From: Wurfbainia villosa
Lineage: Eukaryota > Streptophyta > Magnoliopsida > Zingiberales > Zingiberaceae
DNA length: 64,000 nt
Assembly: GCA_025175895.1 (NCBI GenBank)
Contig: JAKLTH010000222.1
Location: 1,550,001-1,614,000, forward strand
Direction: 5' to 3'
Shown one piece after another: positions 44,497 to 54,130 of the stretch. The position numbers were made by a program, and so were the translations under genes. Under the pieces are notes generated by a model. That model was not told the DNA's origin. It worked only from the letters and a program-made list of their open reading frames with translations, and searched no databases. The first letter of the stretch is position 1; each line of letters begins with the position of its first letter.

Positions 44497-46647
44497 TGTT
44501 AAGTATAGAAATAAAATATCCCCTTCTCTCCCCTCCCCTTTACTTTTCCCCATACGCACGCCCATCCCTCTCACGCGCAGCCCTCCCTTTTCTTCCTCTC
44601 TACTTTCCCTGTTTTTTTTTTCAGCCGCTGTCCAAGCTTTCCTTCGTCTTCTCCTTTTCTCAAGTGCGGCGAGGAGCAACGAGCTCTTCGTTTAGGGTTT
44701 TAGTCCACCAAACAGTAGCCTTCTTCCCCCATTTTTGTGGCTGTGCTTGGATTGCTACAGCTGCTATAGGACCTCGTCGAAGCTCGTCGAGGCGCGCCGA
44801 GACCAACACCGAAGAGGGTAAGAGGTCCCTCTCCCTTTTCTTTGCAATGACAACAACCCTAGTTGCCGATTTTCTTCACCCACAGCAGCCTTCGCTCTTA
44901 ACTTTGTTGCTCACCTTGCGTTTCTACAGCAGTCGTCGAGCTCATCGGAGCTAACCGAGGCTCGTTGAAGCTCGCCGAAACCACCTATAAAGAGGGTAAG
45001 AGTTCCCTCTTCCTTTTTCTCATTACAGAAGAATAACAATAGCCCTAGCCATCACGGTTAAATCGGTGATGATAAGCCTTCGTTTCCTAGCCTCCTTTCC
45101 TTAGCAATACTCAAGCCTTCCCTATTTTGGTTTATTAAGTATAAATAGATTAGTTAAATTGAAATTATTAATTGAGAACAATGGATGTTCTGTTTCGAAA
45201 TAAGAAATATTGTAAGGTGGTAGGATTTAAAATGTCTATCAACTCGAGTCATAGATAATGTTAAGATATTATGTTATTTTCTTTTTTGATAATAATTATG
45301 AGCATTTGAGTTATGTCATATTTTATTTTGTAGATACGAGTTCGAGCGGAGCTCGGTGATCGACCGAGATTCGACGACTTTTGCTGTATATAGAGGCGGG
45401 TACATTCGATCCTTGGACTCTTTATGTTCCTTGTGCATGAATAAATAAGATAATTAATTTATTTATATGTGTATAATTGTTTTCAAAATTAGGGATAAAA
45501 ATGATATTTAAAAATAGTGAAATGGGTAATAAATAATTAAACTGATGGAGGGTAAATAATTGATATTACTTCCTGTTCATATGTGGGTTTTATATGGGGT
45601 GAACATGGGATGGGTTGTTTTAAAAAAATTTAAATGGATACTCTGACCTACTCTTCCGTTGATACTTGTCTGTTTATATTGCTTGATCTTCCTTACTCAT
45701 GATTATTTCATCTGTTGATACTGGTACCTTTTAATGATACAACTTGTACATATAAATCTTATATTGGTGATTAAATAACTTGAATTACATTGATCATGTA
45801 GATTTATCATAGTTGAACAAGTGTGATAAAAGAATTAAAGTTGAATATTAAAGAAATGAATGAGAAAACTAAATGTGAAAACTTTGAGCCTGACTTGATA
45901 CCAGAGTACCTGACCGCCCATATGCTGTTATGGTAGCGTGTTGTCGCCCGCGGTCAGCATTTTATTTGCGCTTCGGCGCCTTGTTGTTATCCCTTGTTGT
46001 ATTCCACCGGTGATGAGGCTTTTAGCCTATACGTCAGATGACGTTATATATACTCTGATGATATTGACTCCATTTATTCACTATTTAGTTGATTTATCAG
46101 ATTATTGTTGATCTATCAGATTGTAGTTGATTTATCGGATTCACATTATTGATAATGTTTATAAAGATGATATATACATATATATGTATGTATAAGAACT
46201 TGGAACAAATTAAAAGACTTGAAACAGAAAGGAAAGAATAAAAGAAAATTTTACAAGCTCCTTTGACCTCTTAAATAAGATTAAATTCATGCACATCTTT
46301 TCTTATTACCCGCTTAGCAATATGTGCTAATGTCTGCTTTCTTTGGCCTCCAGTTTTGCAGACTCGAGCACTCTTTTGATAGTTCACTGATTTTGCTGTA
46401 CATAGAGTCGCTCAGAGATATCGGTCCACTATCTTCCCGGTTTGGTTCTATTTCGATGTATTTTGTTTAGTTTCATTGATTTTCTATTTAGATGTGTTTC
46501 CAGCTTATGTAGAAAAAATCTATCTTCATTAATATAGACATTTTATGAAATTTTTGGAGTTACTTGTATTATTTGACCCCTATGTCTTCTTTATTCATTC
46601 ACATGTCACCGAGTAGGGTACCGAACTGACACCCTCGGGGCGTGACA
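44497..46647 (+). repeat. 3' LTR of element D
   Basis: 2151 bp following the purine tract, ending CGTGACA at the ATTAA target duplication. The sequence between is essentially the same as the 5' LTR. Confidence 0.92.
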
Positions 46648-46743
46648 ATTAAAATAAACATGATGTACAGTGTCAACAAATAACAAACTCTACTAAGAAT
46701 GTAACAGATTACATTCTTCCTGCTCATAAACTAAAAACAACTC

Positions 46744-47226
46744 CTAATAGACTAGATAAGCGTTTACTGCTCCCACTAGGACAAGCCCTAGCGCAGCAGT
46801 AATCATGACATGTCCCATCCGTCTGGACTCAACTACAGTACTCTCTGCTGGGACACTCACAGGCAACACATGCTGTCCTGATACAGAGTCCTTTAAAGAC
46901 CTCACTAATCGAGAACCAAAATCCTCCACAGGGTCTTCTTCACACTCAACATAGTGAAGAAGCTCTGTGCACAACTGGGTATATGAAATTCGTCCTTCAT
47001 ATAACCCCCAATACTGTCGTGCCACGTCCGCCAGGTTATCGGGCAATGAATGAGCCAACGCCCAAATCCTGTAGTTATCCAAGACTGGGAAATTCTGCAA
47101 CTCGAGCTTCCAGACCAGTCTGTCCAACTTCCCAATGTGTCCAAGGACTCCATGGAAAGGGTCATAGTCCAAATCTTCGATAGCCGCTCTGATACCGATG
47201 TTGGGCGTAAAGCATCGTTTAGACAT
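46744..47226 (-). CDS. Extra ORF of element C, spanning LTR and primer site (161 aa)
   Basis: From ATG at 47226, inside the U5 end of the 5' LTR, the frame runs through the LTR edge and the primer site, and on to TAG at 46744. It reads MSKRCFTPNIGI, then FHGVLGHIGKLDRLVWK, FPVLDNYRIWALAHSLPDNL, RQYWGLYEGRISYTQLC, LLHYVECEEDPVEDF, and ends with a hydrophobic stretch TAALGLVLVGAVNAYLVY that looks like one membrane segment. It is not gag, which starts separately at 36956 with its own knuckle, and I recognise no known domain. No stop in 161 codons within an otherwise decayed element suggests it was under selection or is by chance intact. Confidence 0.55.
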   Translation of the reverse strand: MSKRCFTPNIGIRAAIEDLDYDPFHGVLGHIGKLDRLVWKLELQNFPVLDNYRIWALAHSLPDNLADVARQYWGLYEGRISYTQLCTELLHYVECEEDPVEDFGSRLVRSLKDSVSGQHVLPVSVPAESTVVESRRMGHVMITAALGLVLVGAVNAYLVY

Positions 47227-47658
47227 TTTATACAAATTATAAGCGATTAAAACAGCAATAATTAAACACTTGCAGTGGGTTCGTCGAATTTGCCGGAAAT
47301 TACAATTTCGTCGCCGGAATCTCACCGTATGAGAAGTGATCACAGTGTGGAAAGCTTCTCCTCGTTCACGAACCAAATTCACCGTGCCTTGGACGTTTCC
47401 TACGATCTCTACTCGCTTTGACAATCTCTTGGCATCCTTGCATCTTCTCTAGCAGAGCAGCCTCTCTCTCCCTCTTCTCAGTCTCTCAGAACCCTCTTGC
47501 TCTGCCTCCTCTCGCTCTCTCTCGAAAGTCACCAGCAACCATCCCTTGGACGCACTCCTTCCCTTTTAAAGGGAAGGAAATGCATGCACGACTTCAAGCC
47601 GTGCGTGCTTGAGGCGGTTCCACGAACTGCCTCTGTGCAGTTCGTGGAATTGCCCACA
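47199..47658 (-). repeat. 5' LTR of element C
   Basis: 460 bp between the primer site and the TAGAG target duplication. Confidence 0.92.
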
Positions 47659-47663
47659 TAGAG

Positions 47664-48346
47664 CACCTCAGATTAATTCTGATCTAGGAAGCAATTATAT
47701 TCCAACAAATTTTATTAAAAAAAAAATAGTGCTTGATTAAGATCTCAAATTCTTGCACGTCATCAACAATATTTTACAGAACGATTGTGTTAATATACCA
47801 AAGAGAGGGAAACAAAGCTGGTTTCGATATCATTAAAGGAAAGCCAATACTTCAGCGTAGATTTTCCAGGAAGGTGAGGATGCGCCCTTAGGAATTAACA
47901 GAGGCAACGGATCTCATCAAAGGCTGATTGTTTTATGACCCTAAAAAAGACTTGATCTTCTCTCAGATTTTCTTCAGGATATTAAGACAAGAGGAAAGAA
48001 ACATGGGTGGATTCTTTGAGTGCATCAATGGTTAAGGCATTCAAAACTCCTAGGACGGAGACGAATACTCACATCCTTCATTCTAATGCCGTCACATTTG
48101 TCGAACCATCTTAAAATAATAACAAAATTTTTCAAAAAAGAAAATAAAACGTAGAAAGGAGCATCTGTGCAAATCGATCAACAATGACATCAAATGTATA
48201 TAGTCGGCAAATTTTAAACCTACAACCATATGAGAATATAATCTTCAGCCAAAACTCGCCATTTTACACATTGCAGCAAAAATGGAGCTCAACAATTATG
48301 CAATAACAACAGATCTGGAAAGGAAGCGAAGAAATCGAGTCCGTAC
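47664..48346. other. Unassigned DNA, probably CASP-like first-intron sequence
   Basis: No exon or repeat is recognised. On the minus strand it directly follows the GTACGG donor of the CASP-like exon. Element C lies at its far end. Confidence 0.4.
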
Positions 48347-48477
48347 CAGAAGGCGGTGTAGTTGGAGAACTCCAATGCAGATACCATAACCCCAATGGAG
48401 GCCCCTGCAAAGACGCACTGCCCAGTCCTCAGTAACAGTCCACTCCGTGTTCCAGGGCTTCCCACCGCCACCTTCAT
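48347..48477 (-). CDS. CASP-like protein (CASPL5 type), first exon only
   Basis: ATG at 48477 opens MKVAVGSPGTRSGLLLRTGQ and continues CVFAGASIGVMVSALEFSNY, TAF, the first transmembrane segment and its flanks in CASPL5 proteins (four-span MARVEL-like membrane proteins of the plasma membrane). The homologous exon normally ends at NYTAFC/Y, and here a GTACGG donor follows after TTCTG (intron from 48346). The exon is 131 nt (43 codons plus 2). An upstream in-frame ATG at 48540 would add 21 basic residues unlike the family. No second exon is seen on the minus strand before element C or left of it, so the gene is either cut by the transposon or has decayed. Confidence 0.65.
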
Positions 48478-48616
48478 CGCCGCCTTTACCGCTGCCGCCT
48501 CCTGACAAACAACCCTAGATCTCCTCCGCTCACACCCCACTCCTAGTGGATCTCAACCGAAGTAGAGGAGCTCAGCCCAATCGGTCATCTTCCTTCCCGC
48601 ATCTTTTCTCGCTTAA

Positions 48617-49249
48617 GGCTACGTTTGGTATGCCGTAATCTGTCTTGTAATGTAATCCAGATTACATTACAAGGCAGATTCCTTTGTTTGTTATTGTCTT
48701 AAAATTGTAATGTAATATAATTTGGATTACAAAAGGCACTAAAGATTTGTAATCTGGATTACAAAGCAAAACTCATGTAATCCAGATTACATTACAAACT
48801 TTCAATTTGCATGCATCATGCATGGCGACCCATGACACGATCGGCCATTGACCAGATACGATCGGTGACGAATCGGCGACGTTGGATCGACGAGGCGATC
48901 GGCCGACGACCGACGGCGGTCGGTCGACGATCGACGTCGGCCGCTGACGATCGGCGGTGACCGACCGGTGACGGTGACCGGCTGACAACCGACAGTCAGT
49001 CGTCGGTCGATCGCCAGCCGACTAGTCGATGGCCGCCGTCATCGTCGTCGTTGTCTACGTCATCGTCGTCGATCCATTCTTATCGTCTTTGTAATGAATA
49101 CCAAACAAAAGAATGTAATGACCTTTGTAATCCAAGATTACATGTAATTTGTATCCAAACATAGTAATGTAATCAAGATTACATTGCATTCCATTACAAT
49201 TTGGATTATATTACAACTTGGATTACATTACATCCTACCAAACGTAGCC
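48617..49249. mobile_element. PIF/Harbinger-like MITE with GC-rich core, 633 bp
   Basis: Terminal inverted repeats GGCTACGTTTGGTATG and (reverse complement of the right end) GGCTACGTTTGGTAGGATG, flanked by TAA on both sides (48614-48616, 49250-49252). The subterminal regions are built of TGTAATGTAATCCAGATTAC and CAAATTGTAATGGAATGC-type repeats in inverted orientation. The core (about 48830-49070) is GC-rich with CGATCGGCGACG motifs. No transposase is present. It lies upstream of the CASP-like exon, within 140 bp of its ATG. 49253-49340 holds a pyrimidine-rich stretch and no gene. Confidence 0.85.
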
Positions 49250-49252
49250 TAA

Positions 49253-50152
49253 AGTATATGCCCAGGCTGAAATCTCTATCAATCTCTCTTGCTTTCTCCG
49301 ATTCGACGCAGGCATTGATTGCCTCGGCCTCGTTTTGTTCTGGAGGGAAATGGACGACTAGAAATTAAAAACTTATTGGGCAAATTTGCATAAAGCACCT
49401 TCATATTTTTTTTCTGTCAATCCAGTCCATATTTCAATGTCAATATTAGTTTTCTTAACAAATAGTCAGCATTCGATAATTTCTTAGATATTTTCAATAT
49501 GAAATAACATTTAAAAATGGGAAAACAAGGAGAAAAATGTATTTTGAATTTTTTTTCCCCGCTATAAACTAGCCCGTACTTTAAATATTCATAAACTAAA
49601 AGGAAAGAATCGAAAGATGAAGAGATGTAAAAATAATAATGATGATGATGATAAACGAAGAGACCTTTCAATTTTATCTGACTTTAAGATGCCTAGGCAT
49701 AATTAATTTTTAATGTTACCGAATTGTTGTAAATTGAAATTTACTAAATTAAAGAAAAAATTGAGGAAAAAAAGGATCTAGTATCGAGGATTAGTTAATT
49801 TTATAAACTATCACTTGATCTTCAATTTGTATGTTTATTTGGGTGTACTTTCCATTTTTCATTAAAAATTTATAAGTTTAGAGACGATGGCGATAATGAT
49901 CTCACGGTTATTTGTATTCAACGAGGTGATAAACTCGCCACTATAAACATATATGTGGAGGAGAAATATAAATATGTAGTCTTTAAGATTGCGCAAGCAA
50001 AATACTTTTTATAAGTTGAACTATTAATAATCATATTAATGCATCGGTTTGGTCCTTGAGAATAAAATACCCACATGAAAATATAAATTGAGCTATTAAG
50101 CTCTCCGAAAGAAGAATTCAAGTGGTAAACCAAAATCGATCGCAAGTGTCTT
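49253..50152. other. AT-rich intergenic DNA
   Basis: No coding, RNA or repeat signal is recognised. The open frames here have composition typical of AT-rich noise. Confidence 0.5.
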
Positions 50153-50422
50153 CTAGTTTATCTTATATATATCATGTGATATGATAAATCTCTCTGTCAG
50201 AATTGTTTGGAACGCCTTCTTGATGTTCAGTGATTCTAATGTTGAAATCTCCAAGAAAGAGAAGCCTTCCTCAGCGTATTCCTACTCTTCGCTTTCTAAA
50301 ACCATCATTGCAACTGTGTTGGAATTGACATGGTCTCTGAGTTCACAAAGCCACCACCTCTGCACATTATCAAAGCTTTGCTTCTTCCATATATCAAAGA
50401 CTACGACTCTACGAGCTCCAAC
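50153..50422 (-). pseudogene. Rab11/RabA GTPase C-terminal fragment
   Basis: The minus-strand frame shows VFDIWKKQSFDNVQRW, LCELRDHVNSNTVAMM, then directly EYAEEGFSFLEISTLE and KKAFQTILTERF to a TAG at 50153. This is the second half of the Rab11 GTPase domain (G5 SAL region here STL). The segment with the NKSDL (G4) motif is deleted between MMV and EEYAEE, so guanine specificity is lost, and the hypervariable tail with prenylated cysteines is absent. It lies 3' of NLR2. Confidence 0.75.
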
Positions 50423-51283
50423 ATCACATTTTTTTTATTAGCTGTGTTCCAGATATGAATCCAGAAGTCCAATAAAAATTGAAAAAGAAATTGAACATTA
50501 CTTCACATAATACTAATAAACTGAGTTATTACATTGCCCTTTTTGGATTATTCATGTCTGATTAATATAAACGGTATGACAAGTAATTGTATGTCTATCC
50601 CCTCAAGTAATAGATCATCTTCTCCGAATGCTATAAATTTTTTTAAATGATATTGTTTCAATAACAAATGAACTCTTTTCCTCTCTCTTTATTTCCCTTC
50701 AAATTCAAAGTAAAGGAATTTTTCCAGTCTAATTTACTCTTTTTTTTCCCCATACCGGAGAGTTGGAAATGTAGCATTAGAATAAAAGCTATTGCAAGAG
50801 GGGGAAACAAAAATGAGAAGTACATTTTTTTTTGTGCAGGGAGGGACTTTACTCCTTGATTCACTTACCTGATAAATCCATGGCACAGGCTATGTATACT
50901 TAAAGTTGATTTTTTGAATATTCAAATGTCAAAACGATAACTTAATGAGCCGAAAGGTTTATTTGGCAAGTTCACACAGATACTAGCGAAAATTAAAGAA
51001 ATCCACACCGATGACACAATAAGCAAATTCTTGCTGCCATAGTAGGCGATTCTAAAGAGGCCATGTATTGCCATGAGAACTTATCATGAAACCATGAATC
51101 TCAGATGCTTTTACTGCTCGTCTTATGCATAGTATGCCCTTGCACAATGAGATCCTCGTGATAATTAATTGAACTGTATGCCCATTATATTCTTTACCAC
51201 CGTGCCTTCATAAGTTAACCACGTAAATTACATGCAATAAAAAGAGACAACAAAAGAATGAGCAATCAGCAACGTAAATAAAG
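50423..51283. other. Rab intron remnant and 3' flank of NLR2
   Basis: At about 50450-50510 the block CCAGAAGTCCAATAAAAATT recurs next to Rab exon 2 at 57095, so it is Rab intron. 50690-50800 resembles 10450-10560. From 50913 it matches the DNA 3' of NLR1 and NLR3. No gene. Confidence 0.55.
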
Positions 51284-54130
51284 CTAATTATCAAAGACCT
51301 ACGAAAAGCAAAGACATTGAGAGCTCAGACCAAAAAAAAAAAATTACATGGCAAAGAAAAAGTTGATGAATCGTATAGATGTGAAAAAAGAGACTATGAT
51401 TCTTCCATTGCGAAGATTAATTAAAAATAGGGGACGAGAAATGAAAAATAAGAGCAATCTATGCATGAAAATAACGGGCGTCAAAGGTTATTATTCTTAC
51501 CGCCATGAACTTTTCTGCCTGCTCCTTCAGCGTTGGATGAACATCGCCTGAGCAACGGAAAGACAATAGTGACGTGGGAAACCCCTCCTCGGGCATCGCT
51601 TGAATCCGTGGACAGTCAAATATAAATAAATCCTCTAGGAAGGGAAGGCTACGCAGCGCTGTCGGCAGAGATTGTAGTTTCATGCATTTAGAGAACTTTA
51701 GAGATCTAACAGCATTGAGGCTTTGCACCAATATCGCCTCCTCAAATATCACCTCCTCAGAACATGATTCAATTTCAAGTCGTTTGATGAATGGCAGTGA
51801 GTTTCTCAGAGGAAACATTTTAAGCAGAGCTGTGTTGTCCACGCATAATTTATACAGAGATGACAAGCTCCCTGCAGCTTGCTCATCTTCTACATCCAAC
51901 TGAACCAGATTAGGACATCCTACGATCTCCAATTTCTCGAGGGATTTAAGGAATTCTAGGCCCTTCATCCATCTCAACTCATTACAATTAGAGATGCACA
52001 AACGTTGCAGTTCTACTAATTGAACCAGAGGAATAGACGTTATGTGCGGACAATGGCTTATTATCAATTGAGTAACTGAACGAAGGTTGTGCAAACATTC
52101 CAACTGAACCAGCTTAGGACATCCTTCTATCTTCAATTCCACGAGAGATTTAAGGAGTTGTAAGCACTCCATCCGTCTCAACTCATCACAGTTAGAGACG
52201 AACAAATATTGCAGTTCTACCAATTGAACAAGAGGAATAGACGTTATGTGTGTACAACCAATTAATTCCAATCGAGTAACAAAAGGAAGGTTGTGCAAGC
52301 AGTCTTCCAAAAGTTTTGCATATTCGCCACAGTTGACCAAATTTAATTCCTTGAGCGACGGCGGTAGATGGAAGCCACTTTCCTCGTCGTCTTCCGTTTT
52401 GCTATATAATATGAGCTTGGGACAGTTTATTATTTCCAATATTTCGAGGGAAGGAGTGAAGGGAGGTAATCTCTTTAATTCGGGACATAATCTGACACGA
52501 AGTTCACGCATGCAGGGAAATAGATCTTTGCCCTCAGACCAAGACCATTCCTCCAATGCCGAAAGATTGCATAGCTCAAGCACTTCCAACTTGGGAAAAC
52601 ACTTGCCTTCAAATTCATGACTCAGTTGTTTCAAAGCAGGCATGTCATTCAAGACAAGTTTAATTAGATGCAAACGTTGACCAACAAATGGCAGAACGTC
52701 ATTCCATCCCTCGCAGTATGCTAAATTAAGTTTTTCCAAATTGGATAGAACTTTTGGCATCAACCAACTGGGCGACCTAGCACCACGGTACCCTCTAATT
52801 GTCAATATTTTGAGCGATTCGTGTGGCTGCAGACCTTCAATTACTTCCTCTTCGATGTCAGCATCCTTCTCATCATTCCATTCTAAATCCAATTTTGTTA
52901 GGTGGACTTTGTTCTTTAACTCAGCCCGCTTTGCATCTTTGCCATCAACAATATTCTCAAGATTTTGAATACAAAGTGTTCCATGAAGCTGTGCCAAATC
53001 CTTTAGTTGTCCAAGCTTGAGTGCATTGTCCTCTCGAACACTAAATGTTGGCAATTCTTGAAGATTAGTTAGTCTCCCAATATCCTTTATCATCACCCAG
53101 AACTTGTCCTCTTGATAAATGTGTCTCAAATTGACCAACTTGCCCAATTCTTGTGGTATAGACTCTAGTGCATCACAATGTAGAACATTCAGTGTTTGCA
53201 AATTATAGAGGTCGCACAATGAGTCAGGCAAAGTTTTAATTCCATAATTGTGTGATATGTCAAGGTAACGGAGATGAATCAATTTACCAATATGTTCAGA
53301 CAACTCCTGCAAGCCACAGCATCTTACATCCAGAACGCGAATGCTTCTTAGTTTTTCAAAAAGGCTATCCGCAGGTGAATTTCTCAACATCAAGGTGCGC
53401 AACTTGTCGTAGCCAGAGAACTCCAACGGCAATTTTCCTTTTTCTAACCTTAGATGCCGAGTTGTGGAAAGCATCTTTGTTTGTCTGTTATTTTCAATCC
53501 TACATGTCTCTTCTGCAGAAATCATCTCAGCTAAATCATGTATAAGGTCATGCATCACAAATTCACCAAATTCGGATTCTTGAAAGAAAGACCTGTTAAC
53601 AAACTCAAGAAAATAGTCGCTTCCAACATCTTCCATCCTCTTTGCGTTTTTATCTTCGATGAAGCCTTCGGCCATCAACATTTGAACCAAGACAGCTTTA
53701 TCGAACAAGTAGTCTTTCGGAAACAACAAGCAAAAAGCAAAACACGGCTTCAGATTTTCATTAAGATAATGATAACTTAAATGCAGGGCTGGCATAATGC
53801 CATCTTCATCCTGTTTTACTTTCCATATGTCGCTCTCCAATATGGTGGCCCAGTGTTGCCGGCACAAATCTGATTGCAGAACGCTGCCGAGTGTCTTTGC
53901 AGCTAATGGTGAGCCCTTCAACTTGCGGGCAATCTTTCTGCCAATGTCTTCTAGCTCTGGATAGTCTGTAGGGTTGAGTGTGCCAAATGAGCATTTCTCG
54001 AACAGTTGCCAAAAAGCATCTTCGTCTAGACCATCGAGAGAGATTGGTTCCACCGGGCTAACCATTTTAGAAACTTTCATATCTCGAGTTGTGACAATGA
54101 TTTTGCTGCCATGATCTCCAACTTTGAGTT
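51284..54130 (-). pseudogene. NLR2: NLR paralogue lacking CC and the P-loop half of NB-ARC
   Basis: Homology to NLR1 starts abruptly at about 54130 with KVGDHGSKIIVTTRDMKVSK (RNBS-B), so the CC, P-loop and kinase-2 are missing. GLPL (GSPLAAK), CFAFCLLFP, MHD (VMHDLIHDL) and the LRRs remain in one frame. A start at 54320 would put about 67 unrelated residues in front. The main exon ends ATGGCG|GTAAGA (51501), and the last exon encodes VFDN plus stop (51284-51298), as in NLR1. NLR2 keeps an LRR segment (CPRIQAMPEEGFPTSLLS) that NLR1 lost, lacks the MITE, and has a 204-bp internal LRR duplication. It cannot be a nucleotide switch. It could be a decoy or LRR donor, but most likely is a pseudogene with its frame still open. 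Confidence 0.82.
51860..52250 (-). repeat. 204-bp (68-codon) LRR duplication in NLR2
   Basis: The motif HITSIPLVQLVELQ is encoded twice, with CACATAACG starting (minus strand) at 52250 and at 52046, exactly 204 bp apart. Each unit continues with a SNC-ELR and GCP-LVQL pattern. NLR1 has only one unit. The exact codon multiple keeps the frame. Confidence 0.85.

Larger units (their letters stand above)
37299..46647 (+). mobile_element. Element D: Tekay-like Ty3/gypsy retrotransposon nested in C
   Basis: LTRs are at 37299-39447 and 44497-46647 (2149 and 2151 bp), starting TGTTAAGTATAG and ending CGTGACA. The target duplication ATTAA is exact (37294-37298, 46648-46652). The primer site TGGTATCAGAGCC (39454-39466) pairs with initiator tRNA-Met. 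A polypurine tract (TTTTAGGAGGAGAGGA, 44481-44496) precedes the 3' LTR. Near-identical LTRs point to a young insertion and make it younger than its host C, yet gag and the front of pol are frameshifted. The RNase H-integrase-chromodomain frame remains fully open. Confidence 0.93.
31098..47658 (-). mobile_element. Element C: Ty1/copia retrotransposon, split by element D
   Basis: LTRs of exactly 460 bp at both ends (47199-47658 is 5', 31098-31557 is 3'), starting TGTGGGCAGTTCC and ending GCCCAACA on the minus strand. The 5-bp target duplication TAGAG is exact (31093-31097, 47659-47663). The primer site GGTATCAGAGCGGC is at 47183-47196, two bases from the LTR, and a purine tract GAGTGAGAGA adjoins the 3' LTR. 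The order is extra ORF, gag, integrase, RT, RNase H, then about 1.4 kb of non-coding 3' DNA (31558-32994) with CACATAGACTAAATGATCACA-type repeats. Lineage may be Tork or Ivana; I am not sure. Element D lies in the leader between the extra ORF and gag. Confidence 0.88.
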
